This document shows positions 27,968-41,403 of a stretch of DNA of 56,995 bases, piece after piece. Origin of the DNA: an uncultured Pelagibacteraceae bacterium (GTDB taxonomy: Bacteria > Pseudomonadota > Alphaproteobacteria > Pelagibacterales > Pelagibacteraceae); the NCBI GenBank assembly GCA_902581695.1, contig CACHOW010000004.1, forward strand, positions 1-56,995. Direction: 5' to 3'. The position numbers were made by a program, and so were the translations under genes. Position 1 is the stretch's first letter, and every line of letters starts with the position of its first letter. A model generated the notes under the pieces. It was not told the DNA's origin. It ran no database searches and saw only the letters and a list, made by a program, of their open reading frames with translations.

Positions 27968-27999
27968 GCACAAGTTGTATAAGTAAAGCGAATCAACTT

Positions 28000-28611
28000 A
28001 TGACAATGAAAATTTCAGAGCATATGAATACCTTAGTTCCTATGGTTGTAGAACAATCAAACAAAGGGGAGAGAGCTTACGATATTTATTCAAGACTTTT
28101 AAAAGAAAGAATAATTTTTTTAACAGGGCCAATAAATGACAATGTTGCTTCTTTAGTAACAGCACAGTTGTTATTTCTAGAAGCAGAAGATCCTAAAAAA
28201 GAAATATACTTTTACATAAATAGCCCCGGAGGTTTGGTTACTGCTGGTTTAGGAATCTATGATACAATGCAATACATTAAGCCTGAAATTTCAACTTTAT
28301 GTATTGGTCAAGCAGCTTCGATGGGCTCATTTTTATTAGCAGCTGGAAGTAAAGGAAAAAGATTTTCATTGCCTAATTCAAGAATAATGGTTCATCAACC
28401 TTCTGCAGGTTTTCAAGGTCAAGCTACAGATATAGAAATTCATGCAACTGAAGTTTTGAACTTAAAAAAAAGATTAAACGAAATTTATTCCAAACATACA
28501 GGAAAATCTGTTGAAGAAATCAAGACTGCCTTAGAAAGAGATAATTTTATGACAGCAGATGTTGCTAAAGAGTTTGGTCTTGTAGACGAAGTTGTTGAAA
28601 AACGAACTTAA
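28000..28611 (+). CDS. clpP: ATP-dependent Clp protease proteolytic subunit
   Basis: [53 protein letters not shown]. Confidence 0.97.
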   Translation: MTMKISEHMNTLVPMVVEQSNKGERAYDIYSRLLKERIIFLTGPINDNVASLVTAQLLFLEAEDPKKEIYFYINSPGGLVTAGLGIYDTMQYIKPEISTLCIGQAASMGSFLLAAGSKGKRFSLPNSRIMVHQPSAGFQGQATDIEIHATEVLNLKKRLNEIYSKHTGKSVEEIKTALERDNFMTADVAKEFGLVDEVVEKRT

Positions 28612-28700
28612 AACACAATATGTTGAGACAACTGATAATAGAACTTGATCTGATAAAGTCCTTTATATTAAAGTAATTAAATTGATTCGTTTTAAAAATT

Positions 28701-29972
28701 ATGAGTACAAATAATAAAAATATTCTTTACTGTTCTTTTTGTGGCAAAAGCCAACATGAAGTTAGAAAACTTATTGCAGGACCTACTGTATTTATATGTG
28801 ATGAGTGTGTTGAACTTTGTATGGACATTATTAAAGAAGAAAATAAAGATACATTTGTTAAACACCAAGACGGGTTACCATCACCAAAAGAAATTTGTGC
28901 AGTTTTAGATGATTATGTAATTGGTCAAGGACATGCAAAAAAAGTTCTCTCTGTTGCAGTACATAATCACTATAAAAGATTAAATTACGAAAATAAAACA
29001 AGCAAGAATGTTGAATTATCAAAGTCTAACATTCTTTTAGTAGGACCAACTGGTTGTGGTAAAACTTTGTTAGCTCAAACACTAGCTAGAATATTAGATG
29101 TACCATTTACTATGGCAGATGCCACAACTTTGACTGAAGCTGGTTATGTTGGAGAAGATGTTGAAAACATCATACTAAAACTTTTACAAGCTGCAGACTA
29201 TAACGTTGAAAAAGCACAAAGAGGGATTGTTTATATAGACGAAGTAGATAAAATTAGTAGAAAGTCTGAGAACCCTTCAATTACAAGAGACGTTTCTGGA
29301 GAAGGTGTTCAACAGGCTTTACTAAAAATTATGGAAGGTACCGTTGCAAGTGTTCCTCCTCAAGGTGGAAGAAAACACCCACAACAAGAATTTTTACAAG
29401 TGGATACTACAAATATTTTATTTATTTGTGGTGGAGCTTTTGCAGGTTTAGATAAAATAATTTCTCAAAGAGACAAAGGCACTTCAATTGGGTTTGGAGC
29501 TGATGTAAAAAATACACAAGATAAAAAAACTGGTGAATGGATGAAAGGATTGGAACCTGAAGATCTGTTAAGATATGGGTTAATTCCAGAATTTATTGGC
29601 AGGCTGCCAATGATAGCTACTTTAGAGGACTTAGATGTAAAATCTTTAGTAAAAATTATTCAAGAACCTAAAAACTCTCTAACAAAACAATATCAAGAAT
29701 TATTCAAATTAGATGGTGCTAAGTTAACCTTCAAAGAGAATGCATTAAAAGAAATTGCGCAAAAAGCAATAAAAAAGAAAACAGGAGCAAGAGGTTTAAG
29801 AGCTATTATGGAAAATATATTACTTAAAACTATGTATGATTTGCCAGGTATGGAAAATATACAAGAAGTAATAATTGATGCAAATTCTGCTAAGGGTCTC
29901 TCAGATCCAATATTAGTTCACTCGAAAACTGATTCAAAGTCAATAAAATCAGGAAAAACTACAGCGGCTTAA
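28701..29972 (+). CDS. clpX: Clp protease ATP-binding subunit ClpX
   Basis: N-terminal zinc finger [18 protein letters not shown], Walker A GPTGCGKT. Confidence 0.97.
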   Translation: MSTNNKNILYCSFCGKSQHEVRKLIAGPTVFICDECVELCMDIIKEENKDTFVKHQDGLPSPKEICAVLDDYVIGQGHAKKVLSVAVHNHYKRLNYENKTSKNVELSKSNILLVGPTGCGKTLLAQTLARILDVPFTMADATTLTEAGYVGEDVENIILKLLQAADYNVEKAQRGIVYIDEVDKISRKSENPSITRDVSGEGVQQALLKIMEGTVASVPPQGGRKHPQQEFLQVDTTNILFICGGAFAGLDKIISQRDKGTSIGFGADVKNTQDKKTGEWMKGLEPEDLLRYGLIPEFIGRLPMIATLEDLDVKSLVKIIQEPKNSLTKQYQELFKLDGAKLTFKENALKEIAQKAIKKKTGARGLRAIMENILLKTMYDLPGMENIQEVIIDANSAKGLSDPILVHSKTDSKSIKSGKTTAA

Positions 29973-30032
29973 TACCCTTAATAAATCATAAAAATCTATT
30001 GCATTATTTTATTTAATATCCATATTCGTTGT

Positions 30033-32411
30033 ATGGATGTCAAATTTACATTACCACTACTTCCTTTAAGAGATATTGTCGTATTTCCTAGCATGGTAAT
30101 ACCTTTATTTGTAGGTCGTGATAAATCAATTTCAGCATTAAATGAGGTAATGAAAAAAGAGAAAAAAATTATTCTTGTTACACAAAAAAATTCAGAGATA
30201 GATGATCCTAAAAAAACTGATATTTTTTTACACGGGTGTGAAGGTAATATTCTACAGCTTTTAAAACTTCCAGATGGAACTGTAAAAGTTTTGGTTGAAG
30301 GTGTTAAAAGAGTAAAAATTTTAGATTTTGTTGATAATCAAAAATTTATTACTTGTGATTATTCACATGCTAAAGATGTAAATGAAAAAAATGAGGATCT
30401 TTATCCTTTAGCTGTAACTGCGCTAAGAAGATTAGAAAAATTAACATCTATTAATAAAAAAATTTCTAGTGAAACCATTAATACTATTAAAGAATTAAAA
30501 GACCCATCCAAGATTGGAGATAATATTGCTTCACACTTATCTGCTACTATTTCTGAAAAACAACAAATTTTTGAAACTTTAGATGTTAAAAAAAGACTTA
30601 ACTCAATAATTAAAATAATGGAGAATGAAACAAGTATTATAGGTGTTGAGAAACGAATTCGAGGCAGAGTTAAAACACAAATGGAGAAGACTCAAAGAGA
30701 ATATTATCTAAATGAACAGCTCAAAGCTATCCAAAAAGAACTTGGAGAAATTGAAGACGGTAAAGACGAAAGCGCAAGTCTTAATAAAGCAATTTTGAAA
30801 TCAAAAATGCCAAAAGAAGTTGAAAAAAAATGTTTGCAAGAACTTAAAAAGCTTAAAAATATGAGTCCAATGTCGGCAGAAGCAACTGTAGTAAGAAATT
30901 ATTTAGATTGGATGATAGAACTGCCTTGGCATAAAAAAAGTGAAGTTGATATTGATTTAACAAAAGCTTTAAATGTTCTAGATAAAGATCATTTTGGATT
31001 AGAAAAGATTAAAGAAAGAATTATAGAATTTTTAGCTGTTCAAAAAAGAATGGAAAAAATTAAAGGTCCTATTTTATGTTTAGTTGGCCCTCCTGGTGTG
31101 GGTAAAACTTCATTGGGAAAATCAATAGCTAAAGCTACTAATAGAGAATTTGTAAGAATGTCGGTTGGAGGCATGCGAGATGAAGCAGAGATAAGAGGTC
31201 ACAGAAGAACATATATTGGTTCATTGCCTGGAAAAATTATTCAGATGATGAAAAAAGCTGGAACAAAAAATCCGCTTATTTTATTAGACGAGATTGATAA
31301 AATTGGTAATGATTATAGAGGAGATCCTTCGTCAGCTTTACTAGAAGCTCTTGACCCTGAACAGAATACTACTTTTAACGATCATTACTTAGAAGTTGAT
31401 TATGATCTATCAGACGTGATGTTTGTAACAACTGCTAATACGTTAAATATACTTCCTCCATTACTAGATAGAATGGAAGTAATTAGACTGGCTGGTTATA
31501 CAGAAGATGAAAAAATCAATATTGCTAATAAATTTCTTCTTCCTAAACAAATTAAAGATAATGGTGTTAAGGAAAATGAGATGAAAATTGGAGATGATAT
31601 TATAAAAGAGATAATCAGAAGTTACACAAAAGAGTCAGGTGTGAGAAATCTTGAAAGAGAGATTTCAAAAGTTGCAAGAAAAGTTGTTAAAAAGGTTGTA
31701 GCTGGAGAAGAAAAAGAAGTTAATATTAATAATACTAATTTGTCTGATTTTCTTGGAGTTCCAAAATTTAAATTTGGAGAATTAGAAAGTGAAGATAGAG
31801 TAGGCATTGTTACTGGTTTAGCCTGGACAGAGTATGGTGGAGAAATTTTAAAAATTGAAACTGTTACTATGCCCGGTAAAGGAAGAATGCAAATTACAGG
31901 TAAATTAGGAGATGTAATGCAGGAATCTGTTAAGGCTGCAAAATCATTTGTAAGATCAAAATGTTTAGAATATGGAATTATTCCTCCATTATTCGAAAAA
32001 AAGGATTTTCATATTCATGTTCCAGAAGGAGCAACTCCAAAAGATGGACCATCGGCAGGTATAGGTATGGTAACATCCATCGTTTCTTCAATAACGAATA
32101 TTCCTGTTAGAAAAGATATTGCAATGACAGGTGAAGTAACATTAACGGGTCAAGTTTTACCAATCGGTGGTTTAAAAGAAAAATTATTAGCTGCTCATAG
32201 GGCAGGTATTAAAGAAGTTTTAATTCCAAAAGAAAATGAAAAAGATTTAGTTGATATGCCAAAAAAAATTATCGACGAAGTAAAAATTACACCTGTTGAA
32301 TTTGCTGATGAAGTTTTAAAAATTGCTTTAACGAAAGAACTTAAAAAGACCGAGTGGGTTGAAGTAGATCTATCAAAAAAAGACGACAAATCTCAAGCTA
32401 GTATTCAATAA
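30033..32411 (+). CDS. lon: Lon protease
   Basis: [38 protein letters not shown], catalytic [11 protein letters not shown]. Confidence 0.97.
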   Translation: MDVKFTLPLLPLRDIVVFPSMVIPLFVGRDKSISALNEVMKKEKKIILVTQKNSEIDDPKKTDIFLHGCEGNILQLLKLPDGTVKVLVEGVKRVKILDFVDNQKFITCDYSHAKDVNEKNEDLYPLAVTALRRLEKLTSINKKISSETINTIKELKDPSKIGDNIASHLSATISEKQQIFETLDVKKRLNSIIKIMENETSIIGVEKRIRGRVKTQMEKTQREYYLNEQLKAIQKELGEIEDGKDESASLNKAILKSKMPKEVEKKCLQELKKLKNMSPMSAEATVVRNYLDWMIELPWHKKSEVDIDLTKALNVLDKDHFGLEKIKERIIEFLAVQKRMEKIKGPILCLVGPPGVGKTSLGKSIAKATNREFVRMSVGGMRDEAEIRGHRRTYIGSLPGKIIQMMKKAGTKNPLILLDEIDKIGNDYRGDPSSALLEALDPEQNTTFNDHYLEVDYDLSDVMFVTTANTLNILPPLLDRMEVIRLAGYTEDEKINIANKFLLPKQIKDNGVKENEMKIGDDIIKEIIRSYTKESGVRNLEREISKVARKVVKKVVAGEEKEVNINNTNLSDFLGVPKFKFGELESEDRVGIVTGLAWTEYGGEILKIETVTMPGKGRMQITGKLGDVMQESVKAAKSFVRSKCLEYGIIPPLFEKKDFHIHVPEGATPKDGPSAGIGMVTSIVSSITNIPVRKDIAMTGEVTLTGQVLPIGGLKEKLLAAHRAGIKEVLIPKENEKDLVDMPKKIIDEVKITPVEFADEVLKIALTKELKKTEWVEVDLSKKDDKSQASIQ

Positions 32412-32460
32412 TAATTAATTTACATTTTCTGAACCTTGATGTGTTAGTTATCATCATTTT

Positions 32461-32500
32461 AGGGCGGTTAGCTCAGTTGGTAGAGCATCTCGTTTGCACC
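32461..32500 (+). pseudogene. Truncated 5' half of a tRNA-Val gene (direct repeat of 33491-33530)
   Basis: agggcggttagctcagttggtagagcatctcgtttgcacc is 39/40 identical to the intact tRNA-Val; lacks the 3' anticodon stem, T-arm and acceptor. Confidence 0.9.
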
Positions 32501-32565
32501 TTTATTTTAATAAATTCTTAACATAACTGAAATAATAATAATGAAAAATAATATATGATTAGATT

Positions 32566-33213
32566 ATGAATAATGATAATTTTTTACATTTATGGCCTTC
32601 TATTGTAGCTAGATTTGAAAATCCAAATCATAATGAAATTAAAGGTGGTTTATTAGATTTTTTTAAAGAAGTTAGAAGTAAGAATCCAGTAGGTAGAAAA
32701 TCTTATGAAAATAAAAAATTATATGAGAGCACATATGATATGCATTCTAAAAATAATATTTTTTATCAAGAATTGATAAAATTCTTTCAAACATGTTTTT
32801 TAAAAAGCTCTTTGTATTCTTTTAATACTACAGTTAAAAATAAAAAATTAAATGCTGATGATAAATTTAAAGTTTCAATTACAAATTCTTGGTTTATCGA
32901 GTATGAAAAGGGTGGATCTGTATTACCTCATACTCATGGAAATTGTAGTTGGTGTTGCGTCTATTACGTTCAGATTGATGATTCTTCAATAGATGAAAGT
33001 GGAAACACCTATTTTGTAAAACCTTTTTCTCATAATAATTTAGATGATTTTGGATCATTTAGTTATAATAGTTTCACATCATTTTCACATAAACCAAAAG
33101 AAGGACAATTACTCATTTGGCCAAGTTATCTCGTCCATGGATCGGTTGCTTCAAGTGCAGATAACAATAAAAGAATTATTGTGTCTGCTAATTCAAAAAT
33201 ATTTAAGATTTAA
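32566..33213 (+). CDS. Putative 2OG-Fe(II) oxygenase
   Basis: LWPSIVARFEN..., SWFIEYEKGGSVLPHTHGNCSWCCVYYVQ (HxH), GQLLIWPSYLVHGS...RIIVSANSK (distal H, R). Confidence 0.85.
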   Translation: MNNDNFLHLWPSIVARFENPNHNEIKGGLLDFFKEVRSKNPVGRKSYENKKLYESTYDMHSKNNIFYQELIKFFQTCFLKSSLYSFNTTVKNKKLNADDKFKVSITNSWFIEYEKGGSVLPHTHGNCSWCCVYYVQIDDSSIDESGNTYFVKPFSHNNLDDFGSFSYNSFTSFSHKPKEGQLLIWPSYLVHGSVASSADNNKRIIVSANSKIFKI

Positions 33214-33432
33214 AAATATGAAAAATCTTTTTCAAAAAGTTCTACAGATAATTAACTAAGCTAGACCTAGTATATAAGATTGATATATGGAGTCCTAGTT
33301 TCAAAAAGGTGGACAGGGGTCAAACTAATTTCCAATTTTCAAATCCATAACTAATTTTAATCTGACTCAGTTTAATCACACTTGCACACTAAGATTCTTG
33401 AATTGTTCTTGTTTTATGAGTAATCTTATTTA

Positions 33433-33460
33433 TTGACGAAAGTTGCTTAGAAAGTATAAA
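33433..33460 (+). promoter_or_regulatory. Sigma70-type promoter for the tRNA-Val/tRNA-Asp pair
   Basis: TTGACG (33433-33438), 16-bp spacer, TATAAA (33455-33460), ~32 bp before tRNA-Val. Confidence 0.55.
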
Positions 33461-33491
33461 GCAGTAGTATTTTTGGTGTGCTAAAAGAATA

Positions 33492-33567
33492 GGGCGGTTA
33501 GCTCAGTTGGTAGAGCATCTCGTTTACACCGAGGGGGTCAAAGGTTCGAGTCCTTTACTGCCCACCA
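33492..33567 (+). tRNA. tRNA-Val (anticodon TAC), CCA encoded
   Basis: gggcggt/actgccc acceptor stem, loop tttacac, T-arm ggttcgagtcc. Confidence 0.93.
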
Positions 33568-33582
33568 AAATGAATCACAAGT

Positions 33583-33659
33583 GGGGGTGTAGCTCAGTTG
33601 GTTAGAGCGATCGCCTGTCACGCGATAGGTCGAGGGTTCGAGTCCCTTCACTCCCGCCA
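33583..33659 (+). tRNA. tRNA-Asp (anticodon GTC), CCA encoded
   Basis: gggggtg/cactccc acceptor stem, cctgtcacgcg anticodon arm, T-arm ggttcgagtcc. Confidence 0.93.
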
Positions 33660-33785
33660 CTTTAAAAATTTATCTATTAATTGTTAGACTAAACCTTGAT
33701 AATCATTATCAATTATAGTGTATATTTTGAATAATGTGACCTATCACCACTTCATCTACCCATAAAAAATGATATATATTCGACC

Positions 33786-34154
33786 ATGACTGCGGATTTT
33801 TTAAAAGATTATTTTCCTATCATACTATTCCTAATAATTGCATTAGGTTTAAGTTGTGCGTTCATAGTAATCAATTTTATTTTATCACCAAAAAACCCAG
33901 ACCCTGAAAAATTGTCTGCCTATGAGTGTGGCTTTGAACCTTTTGAAGATTCCAGAATGGAATTTGATGTTAGATTTTATTTGGTAGCAATTTTATTTAT
34001 TATTTTTGATTTAGAAATTGCATTTTTATTTCCGTGGGCAATTTCGTTAGGAAATATTGGATTACTTGGTTTTTCATCAATGATGATTTTTTTATTCATA
34101 CTTACTGTTGGTTTTATTTATGAATGGAAAAAAGGGGCCTTGGACTGGGAATAA
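33786..34154 (+). CDS. nuoA: NADH-quinone oxidoreductase subunit A
   Basis: [48 protein letters not shown]. Confidence 0.97.
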   Translation: MTADFLKDYFPIILFLIIALGLSCAFIVINFILSPKNPDPEKLSAYECGFEPFEDSRMEFDVRFYLVAILFIIFDLEIAFLFPWAISLGNIGLLGFSSMMIFLFILTVGFIYEWKKGALDWE

Positions 34155-34166
34155 TTAGAAATTTAA

Positions 34167-34682
34167 ATGATGAATAAGCTAGAACAAGTTCCTGAAGAAT
34201 TTAAACAACTTGCTGAAGATTTTAGCAAGAATGGATTTATAACGACCTCATTGGATAACTTAATAAACTGGTCAAGGTCAGGTTCCTTACATTGGATGAC
34301 TTTTGGTCTTGCTTGTTGTGCTGTTGAAATGATGCAGACTGCCATGCCAAGATATGATCTAGAAAGATTTGGTGCAGCTCCAAGAGGATCGCCAAGACAA
34401 TCTGATGTTATGATTGTGGCAGGCACACTAACTAACAAAATGGCTCCTGCACTTAGAAAGGTTTATGATCAAATGCCTGAACCAAGATATGTAATATCAA
34501 TGGGTAGTTGTGCTAATGGTGGAGGTTATTATCACTATTCATATTCTGTCGTTAGAGGTTGTGATCGTATAGTTCCAGTTGATATTTATGTTCCAGGTTG
34601 TCCTCCATCAGCAGAATCTTTACTATATGGAATAATGCAACTTCAAAAAAAAATTAGAACAAAAGGTTCGCTCAATAGATAA
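34167..34682 (+). CDS. nuoB: NADH-quinone oxidoreductase subunit B
   Basis: [61 protein letters not shown]. Confidence 0.97.
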   Translation: MMNKLEQVPEEFKQLAEDFSKNGFITTSLDNLINWSRSGSLHWMTFGLACCAVEMMQTAMPRYDLERFGAAPRGSPRQSDVMIVAGTLTNKMAPALRKVYDQMPEPRYVISMGSCANGGGYYHYSYSVVRGCDRIVPVDIYVPGCPPSAESLLYGIMQLQKKIRTKGSLNR

Positions 34683-35290
34683 TGATAAACCTAAAAGATC
34701 TTGAAAAAAAAATAAACTCAGAATTAACTACAAAAATCAATTCTAGTTATATAAAGCATAATCAACTTTATTTTGAAATTGATAAAGATGATTTATTAGA
34801 TGTTGTATTGTTTATTAAAACCAATAATAAAACGAAATTTAGACAATTAATTGATCTCACAGTAGTAGATTATCCAGAAAAAACAAAAAGATTTAAAGTT
34901 GTATATCTTTTTTTAAGCCATGAATTCAACCAAAGACTAATATTAAGTTATTTTATTAGCGAAAATGAAATAATTTCCTCTTTAACATCAATTTTTCCAT
35001 CTGCAAATTGGATGGAAAGAGAAGTCTTTGATATGTATGGAGTTAATTTTAAAAATCATCCAGATTTAAGAAGAATTTTAACCGATTATGGTTTTGAAGG
35101 CCATCCACTAAGAAAGGATTTTCCATTAACTGGTCACACAGAAGTAAGATACAGCGAAGACAAAAAAAAAGTAATTAACGAACCTGTAAAATTAGAACAA
35201 AATTATAGAAATTTTGATTATGAAAGTCCATGGGAAGGAACAAAGTACATTAAAGAACAAACCGATACAAATGACAAAAAAAAAAATTAA
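34682..35290 (+). CDS. nuoC: NADH-quinone oxidoreductase subunit C
   Basis: [42 protein letters not shown]. Confidence 0.96.
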   Translation: MINLKDLEKKINSELTTKINSSYIKHNQLYFEIDKDDLLDVVLFIKTNNKTKFRQLIDLTVVDYPEKTKRFKVVYLFLSHEFNQRLILSYFISENEIISSLTSIFPSANWMEREVFDMYGVNFKNHPDLRRILTDYGFEGHPLRKDFPLTGHTEVRYSEDKKKVINEPVKLEQNYRNFDYESPWEGTKYIKEQTDTNDKKKN

Positions 35291-36449
35291 AAATTTAAAC
35301 TTAAATTTTGGACCTCAACACCCAGCAGCCCATGGTGTTTTGCGTTTGATTTTAGAATTAGATGGTGAGGTTGTAGAAAAAGCAGACCCTCATATAGGTT
35401 TATTGCATCGTGGGACAGAAAAACTAATTGAAAATAAGACATATATGCAAGCAGTTCCTTATTTTGATAGGTTAGATTATGTCGCTCCAATGAATCAAGA
35501 ACATGCATTTGCACTAGCTATAGAAAAAATTTTAAATATAGAAGTTCCTATTAGAGCTCAATTTATAAGAGTAATGTTTTGTGAAATAGGGAGAATCTTA
35601 AGCCATATTTTAAATGTAACAACTCAAGCTCTAGATGTTGGCGCTCTTACTCCATCTCTTTGGGGTTTTGAAGAAAGAGAAACTCTCATGACATTTTATG
35701 AAAGAGCTTCAGGTTCTAGACTTCATGCTAATTATTTTAGAGCAGGTGGTGTACATCAAGATTTACCAAGAGGATTAGAAGCTGATATTGGATCATTTTG
35801 TGAAAATTTTCCAAAAATTATCAATGATCTAGAAAATTTATTAACTGATAACAGAATATTCAAACAACGTAATGTTGACATAGGAATTGTAACTAAAGAA
35901 GATGCACTTGACTATTCTTTTTCGGGAGTGATGATGAGAGGGTCAGGTATAGCTTGGGACTTGAGAAAATCACAGCCTTACGATTGTTATCAGCAGTTAG
36001 ATTTTAAGGTACCAGTAGGCAAAAATGGTGATTGTTATGATCGTTATTTATGCAGGATTGAAGAAATGAAAGAAAGTGTTTTAATCATAAAACAATGCTT
36101 GGAAAAAATGGAAAAAGGTCCAATCAAAACATTTGATGGTAAAATATCACCACCATCAAAAAAAGAGATTAAACAATCGATGGAAGCTTTGATACATCAC
36201 TTTAAGTTATTTACTGAAGGATATCGTGTTCCAAAAGATGAAATTTATACTGCCGTTGAGGCACCTAAAGGTGAATTTGGTGTATATTTAATTTCAGATG
36301 GTTCTAGCAAACCCTATAAATGTAAAATTAGAGCACCTGGATTTTCTCATTTACAATCAATGGATTATCTAATTAAAGGACATATGTTAGCAGATGTCCC
36401 AGCCGTACTTGGATCATTAGATATTGTTTTTGGAGAGGTAGATAGATGA
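35271..36449 (+). CDS. nuoD: NADH-quinone oxidoreductase subunit D
   Basis: [22 protein letters not shown]...[14 protein letters not shown]; internal ATG at 35271 preferred over 35214. Confidence 0.96.
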   Translation: MTKKKIKNLNLNFGPQHPAAHGVLRLILELDGEVVEKADPHIGLLHRGTEKLIENKTYMQAVPYFDRLDYVAPMNQEHAFALAIEKILNIEVPIRAQFIRVMFCEIGRILSHILNVTTQALDVGALTPSLWGFEERETLMTFYERASGSRLHANYFRAGGVHQDLPRGLEADIGSFCENFPKIINDLENLLTDNRIFKQRNVDIGIVTKEDALDYSFSGVMMRGSGIAWDLRKSQPYDCYQQLDFKVPVGKNGDCYDRYLCRIEEMKESVLIIKQCLEKMEKGPIKTFDGKISPPSKKEIKQSMEALIHHFKLFTEGYRVPKDEIYTAVEAPKGEFGVYLISDGSSKPYKCKIRAPGFSHLQSMDYLIKGHMLADVPAVLGSLDIVFGEVDR

Positions 36450-37054
36450 GTTTAAAAAGACCAGCTAAAGATCAACCTGAAAATTTTGAATTTACTCCTA
36501 ATTCACTTAAAGCTGCAGAAGCTATTGTCACCAATTATCCTAAAGGCAAACAACAAAGTGCAGTAATGGCTTTATTGTATATTGCTCAAAGACAAAATAA
36601 TAATTGGATACCTTTAGCTGCAATGAAGTATATAGCCAAATTTTTAAATATGCCTTACATAAAAGTTTATGAAGTTGCTACTTTTTACTCGATGTATAAT
36701 TTATCTCCCGTTGGGAAATATTTTATTCAAGTATGTACTACCACTCCATGCATGATTAGAGGTGCAAATATGCTAGTCGAAGCTTGTAAGGAAAAAATTT
36801 CCAAAAATGAGTCTGAGCTATCAAATGATAAAAAGTGCTCTTGGATTGAAGTTGAGTGTTTAGGTGCTTGTGTTAATGCTCCTATGATGCAAATTAATGA
36901 AGAATATTTTGAGGATTTGGACAAAGAAAAAACTTTAAAGATTTTAGATAAAATTTTAAAAGATGAAATACCGAAACCTGGTTCCTATAGAGGCAGAACA
37001 AGTAATGAGCCTGAAAATAATAGAAAAACTTTAATGGATTTAAAAAATGCTTAA
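36446..37054 (+). CDS. nuoE: NADH-quinone oxidoreductase subunit E
   Basis: [45 protein letters not shown]. Confidence 0.96.
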   Translation: MSLKRPAKDQPENFEFTPNSLKAAEAIVTNYPKGKQQSAVMALLYIAQRQNNNWIPLAAMKYIAKFLNMPYIKVYEVATFYSMYNLSPVGKYFIQVCTTTPCMIRGANMLVEACKEKISKNESELSNDKKCSWIEVECLGACVNAPMMQINEEYFEDLDKEKTLKILDKILKDEIPKPGSYRGRTSNEPENNRKTLMDLKNA

Positions 37055-38375
37055 AGATCAAGACAGAATTTTTCAAAATCTTTATAATGACTTAGGATTT
37101 GATGTTATTTCATCTCAAAAAAGAGGTGATTGGGTTGATACTAAAGAATTGACTAATAAAGGACGTGATTGGATTATTAACGAAATTAAAGAGTCGCAAC
37201 TCAGGGGAAGAGGAGGTGCTGGTTTTCCAACTGGATTAAAATGGTCTTTTGCACCTAAAGAAGTTGGGTCAAGACCGCACTATTTAGTTATAAATGCAGA
37301 TGAATCTGAACCAGGTACTTGCAAAGATAGAGATATATTAAGATTTGAACCACACAAATTAATTGAGGGATGTTTAATTGCTTCATATGCGGTTCAGGCT
37401 CATGTTTGTTATATTTATATTCGAGGAGAATATTTTATTGATGGACAAAAGCTTCAAGCTGCTATTGATGAAGCTTATGAAAAAAAACTAATTGGTAAAA
37501 ATGCAGCAGGAACAGGCTGGGATCTAGATATATATATTCATTACGGTGCAGGAGCATATATTTGTGGAGAAGAAACAGCACTGCTTGAAAGTATTGAAGG
37601 AAATAAAGGTCAACCAAGGTTGAAGCCGCCATTCCCAGCATTAATAGGACTTTATGGATGCCCAACTATAATTAATAATGTTGAAACAATAGCAGTAGTA
37701 CCAACAATTTTAAGACGAGGTGGTAAATGGTTTTCATCACTAGGCAGAGAAAAAAATACAGGTACTAAAATTTTTTGTATTTCCGGCAATGTAAATAACC
37801 CATGTAACGTTGAGGAAGAAATGAGTATTCCTTTAAAAGAGTTAATTGAGGTTCATGCTGGAGGCGTGATTGGCGGATGGGATAATTTGCAGGCCGTAAT
37901 ACCTGGCGGTTCTTCTATGCCACTTATTCCAAAACAAAAATGTGAAACACTTACAATGGACTTTGATGCTTTGATGGCTGAGAAAAGTGGTTTAGGAACT
38001 GCTGGTATAGTTGTTATAAATAAAGATCAAGACATAATTAAATGTATGGCAAGAATTGCAAGATTTTATAAACATGAAAGCTGTGGACAATGTACTCCTT
38101 GTAGAGAAGGTTCTGGTTGGATGTGGAGAATGCTTGAAAGAATGGCAAGAGGTGAAGCAACTAAGGATGAAATTGATATGCTTGGCGATGTAACTAATCA
38201 AATTGCCGGTCATACAATTTGCGCATTTGGAGAGGGGTCTTCATGGCCGGTTCAAGGATTATTAAGACATTTTAAAAAAGAAATTAAAGAAAGAAATAAA
38301 TTTGATCCAATAGTAAAAGAAAATAAAAATATTCCTTATTTAGTTGATCAACACTTATTAGATAAAAATGCTTAA
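37047..38375 (+). CDS. nuoF: NADH-quinone oxidoreductase subunit F
   Basis: [48 protein letters not shown]. Confidence 0.97.
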   Translation: MLKDQDRIFQNLYNDLGFDVISSQKRGDWVDTKELTNKGRDWIINEIKESQLRGRGGAGFPTGLKWSFAPKEVGSRPHYLVINADESEPGTCKDRDILRFEPHKLIEGCLIASYAVQAHVCYIYIRGEYFIDGQKLQAAIDEAYEKKLIGKNAAGTGWDLDIYIHYGAGAYICGEETALLESIEGNKGQPRLKPPFPALIGLYGCPTIINNVETIAVVPTILRRGGKWFSSLGREKNTGTKIFCISGNVNNPCNVEEEMSIPLKELIEVHAGGVIGGWDNLQAVIPGGSSMPLIPKQKCETLTMDFDALMAEKSGLGTAGIVVINKDQDIIKCMARIARFYKHESCGQCTPCREGSGWMWRMLERMARGEATKDEIDMLGDVTNQIAGHTICAFGEGSSWPVQGLLRHFKKEIKERNKFDPIVKENKNIPYLVDQHLLDKNA

Positions 38376-40401
38376 ATTAAAAGTTAATGACATGGATGTT
38401 GAGGTTGAAGAAGGGCTAACTGTTCTTCAAGCATGTGAAAAAGCTGGAGTAGAAATACCAAAATTTTGCTATCATGAAAAATTGTCAATAGCTGGAAATT
38501 GTAGAATGTGTTTGGTTGAAATGGAAAAATCAGCAAAACCCATAGCATCTTGTGCGATGCCCGCTTCTGAAGGAATGGTAATAAAAACAAACACTCCAAT
38601 GATAGAAAAATCTAGAAAAGGAGTAATGGAATTTCTGCTTGCGAACCATCCTTTAGATTGCCCTGTTTGTGACCAAGGTGGTGAATGTGATCTTCAAGAT
38701 CAATCAATGTTTTATGGGATAGATAAATCAAGATTTAAAGAAAACAAAAGAGCTGTTCCAGATAAAAACATGGGACCTCTTATAAAAACCCAAATGACCA
38801 GATGTATTCACTGTACAAGATGTATAAGGTTTGCTACAGAAATTGCTGGTGTTCCAGAACTAGGTGCAATTGGTAGAGGTGAGGACATGCAAATAACAAC
38901 TTATTTAGAACAATCAATAAAATCTGAATTATCAGGTAATGTAATAGATCTTTGTCCCGTTGGAGCCTTAACATCAAAACCTTATGTTTTTGAAGCTAGA
39001 CCTTGGGAGTTAAAGAAAACTGAAACAATAGATGTGATGGATGCCATTGGCTCAAATATAAGAGTTGATACTTATGGCTGGGAGGTAAAAAGAGTTTTAC
39101 CAATAATAAATGAGGATATAAACGAAGAATGGATTTCAGATAAAACGAGATATGCTTGTGATGGCTTGTTGAATCAAAGATTGGATGTTCCCTATGTTAA
39201 ATACAATAATAATTTTGAAAAAGCATCATGGAAAGAGGTCTTTAATATAATTAAATCTAAAATAGAAAACTCTAATAAAGAAAATATTTGTGGTTTTGTA
39301 GGAGACCTAACAAATATGGAGACAAGTTTTATTTTTAAAGAATTTTTTGAGAGAACGCTTAATTCAAAAAAGTATGAATCAAGAACTTCTGATAGATTTA
39401 TAGATAACTCCTCTAGAGAGAATTATATATTTAACTCAACAATAAATGGAATTGAAGAATCAGATTTTATATTTTTGATCGGAGCGAACCCCAGATTTGA
39501 AGCAACTATGATTAATGCTAGAATTAGAAAAGCATATTTGAATAATAAAACAAAAATTATTTCACTTAATGATGTGGGTGATCTTACTTATCCGTATGAA
39601 GCTTTAAATGGAAAAACTCAATCTATTAAAGATGTCATTGAAAATAAAAACTCATTATCTCAAGCTATTTTAGACTCAAAAAAACCAATGATTATAATTG
39701 GTGAGTCATTCTTAGATCTTGAGAAATCTGAATATCTTTTTAATTCACTAAAAAAATTTTTATATAAAAACAAAAAGTTTACGAACGAATGGAATCCTCT
39801 AAATATATTGAGCACTGATGCATCATCTGTTGGTAATTTTGACTTAGATATTATTAACAATAATGAAATGTTACTTAAGGATCTTAAAGAAAATAAGTTT
39901 GAAATAGTTTTTTTAATTGGACAAGATAATATTGATTTTAAAAAGAAAGATGAATTTGTAATTTATCAAGGTAGCCATGGTGATAAAGGAGCTGAGCTTG
40001 CTGATATCATTCTTCCAGGATCTGCTTTTACAGAAGAGTCCAGCCATTATACAAATTTAGAGGGTAAAATACAAAAAACATTCAAAGCTTCGTATCCACC
40101 TGGTGAAGCCAAAGAGGATTGGCAAATAATTAATGAACTTGCAGAATTAATGAATAATCGTAAGCTCTTTAATGATAAGGAAGAGCTTCAAAGTAGTATG
40201 TTTAATTATTTGAATATCAAAAAGGAAAAACAAAAATCAAATTTTGTTGATAATAAAATTGAAGATAATTTTGTAAATGAATATTTAAAAGTAAATTACA
40301 AAGATTACTATTTTTCTAACGTAATTGCGCGTTCATCTAAAACAATGGTTGATTGTAATAACAATAAACATGAAATTAAGCGAACAGGCACAGAGGGATA
40401 A
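38368..40401 (+). CDS. nuoG: NADH-quinone oxidoreductase subunit G
   Basis: N-terminal 2Fe-2S ([19 protein letters not shown]), [29 protein letters not shown]. Confidence 0.96.
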   Translation: MLKLKVNDMDVEVEEGLTVLQACEKAGVEIPKFCYHEKLSIAGNCRMCLVEMEKSAKPIASCAMPASEGMVIKTNTPMIEKSRKGVMEFLLANHPLDCPVCDQGGECDLQDQSMFYGIDKSRFKENKRAVPDKNMGPLIKTQMTRCIHCTRCIRFATEIAGVPELGAIGRGEDMQITTYLEQSIKSELSGNVIDLCPVGALTSKPYVFEARPWELKKTETIDVMDAIGSNIRVDTYGWEVKRVLPIINEDINEEWISDKTRYACDGLLNQRLDVPYVKYNNNFEKASWKEVFNIIKSKIENSNKENICGFVGDLTNMETSFIFKEFFERTLNSKKYESRTSDRFIDNSSRENYIFNSTINGIEESDFIFLIGANPRFEATMINARIRKAYLNNKTKIISLNDVGDLTYPYEALNGKTQSIKDVIENKNSLSQAILDSKKPMIIIGESFLDLEKSEYLFNSLKKFLYKNKKFTNEWNPLNILSTDASSVGNFDLDIINNNEMLLKDLKENKFEIVFLIGQDNIDFKKKDEFVIYQGSHGDKGAELADIILPGSAFTEESSHYTNLEGKIQKTFKASYPPGEAKEDWQIINELAELMNNRKLFNDKEELQSSMFNYLNIKKEKQKSNFVDNKIEDNFVNEYLKVNYKDYYFSNVIARSSKTMVDCNNNKHEIKRTGTEG

Positions 40402-40404
40402 TTA

Positions 40405-41403
40405 ATGGAATATTTAAGTTCAATTTTTCAAGAGGTTTATAAAATTTTGTTTTTATTAATCCCTGTTTTAGTCTCGGTGGCAATGATTGTTTGGTTAGAT
40501 AGGAGAGTTTGGGCTTTCGTCCAAAAACGGCAAGGACCTAATGTAGTTGGACCTTTTGGTTTGTTACAATCACTTGCAGATGCTTTAAAATATATCTTTA
40601 AAGAAATAATTATTCCAGCAAGTTCAAATAAGGTTATTTTTATTCTTGCACCAATTATTACCATGACATTAGCCTTAGTTGCATGGGCAGTAATCCCCTT
40701 TGGAGAGTCTCAAGTTTTAGCAGACATAAATGTAGGAATTTTATATATATTTGCAGTATCTTCCTTAGGTGTTTATGGAATTATAATGGGCGGATGGGCA
40801 TCGAATTCAAAATATCCATTTTTAGGAGCTATAAGATCAGCAGCACAAATGGTTTCATATGAAGTTTCAATAGGCATCATTATTATAAATGTTTTACTTT
40901 GTGTGGGTTCTTTGAACTTAAGTGACATTGTAGTTGCTCAAAAAGAAATGTGGTTTGTAATTCCATTGTTTCCAATGTTCATTATTTTTTTCATTTCATC
41001 ATTAGCTGAAACTAATAGACCACCATTTGATTTACCAGAAGCAGAAGCTGAGTTAGTTGCAGGCTATCAAACAGAATATTCAGGAATGATGTATGCTATG
41101 TTTTGGTTAGGTGAATATGCAAATATTTTACTAATGTGTGCCCTTGGTTCAATTTTATTTTTAGGAGGCTGGCTATCCCCTATAGATTTGTATCCCTTTA
41201 CTCTAGTTCCAGGAGCAGTTTGGTTGATATTTAAAATTCTTTTATTGTTTATTCTTTTTGCTTTAGTTAAAGCAACAGTACCAAGATATAGATATGATCA
41301 GTTAATGAGATTAGGATGGAAGATATTTTTACCATTATCATTAATTTATGTAATCTTAACAGCAAGTTATCTTTTTTATTTTAACCTTTTACCAACAAAC
41401 TAA
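40405..41403 (+). CDS. nuoH: NADH-quinone oxidoreductase subunit H
   Basis: [53 protein letters not shown]. Confidence 0.97.
   Translation: MEYLSSIFQEVYKILFLLIPVLVSVAMIVWLDRRVWAFVQKRQGPNVVGPFGLLQSLADALKYIFKEIIIPASSNKVIFILAPIITMTLALVAWAVIPFGESQVLADINVGILYIFAVSSLGVYGIIMGGWASNSKYPFLGAIRSAAQMVSYEVSIGIIIINVLLCVGSLNLSDIVVAQKEMWFVIPLFPMFIIFFISSLAETNRPPFDLPEAEAELVAGYQTEYSGMMYAMFWLGEYANILLMCALGSILFLGGWLSPIDLYPFTLVPGAVWLIFKILLLFILFALVKATVPRYRYDQLMRLGWKIFLPLSLIYVILTASYLFYFNLLPTN

Noticed and set aside
32461-32500. Possible functional tRNA-Ala (TGC at anticodon position)
   Set aside because: Sequence ends at the anticodon loop; no 3' anticodon stem, T-arm or acceptor strand, so it is a truncated copy of tRNA-Val.
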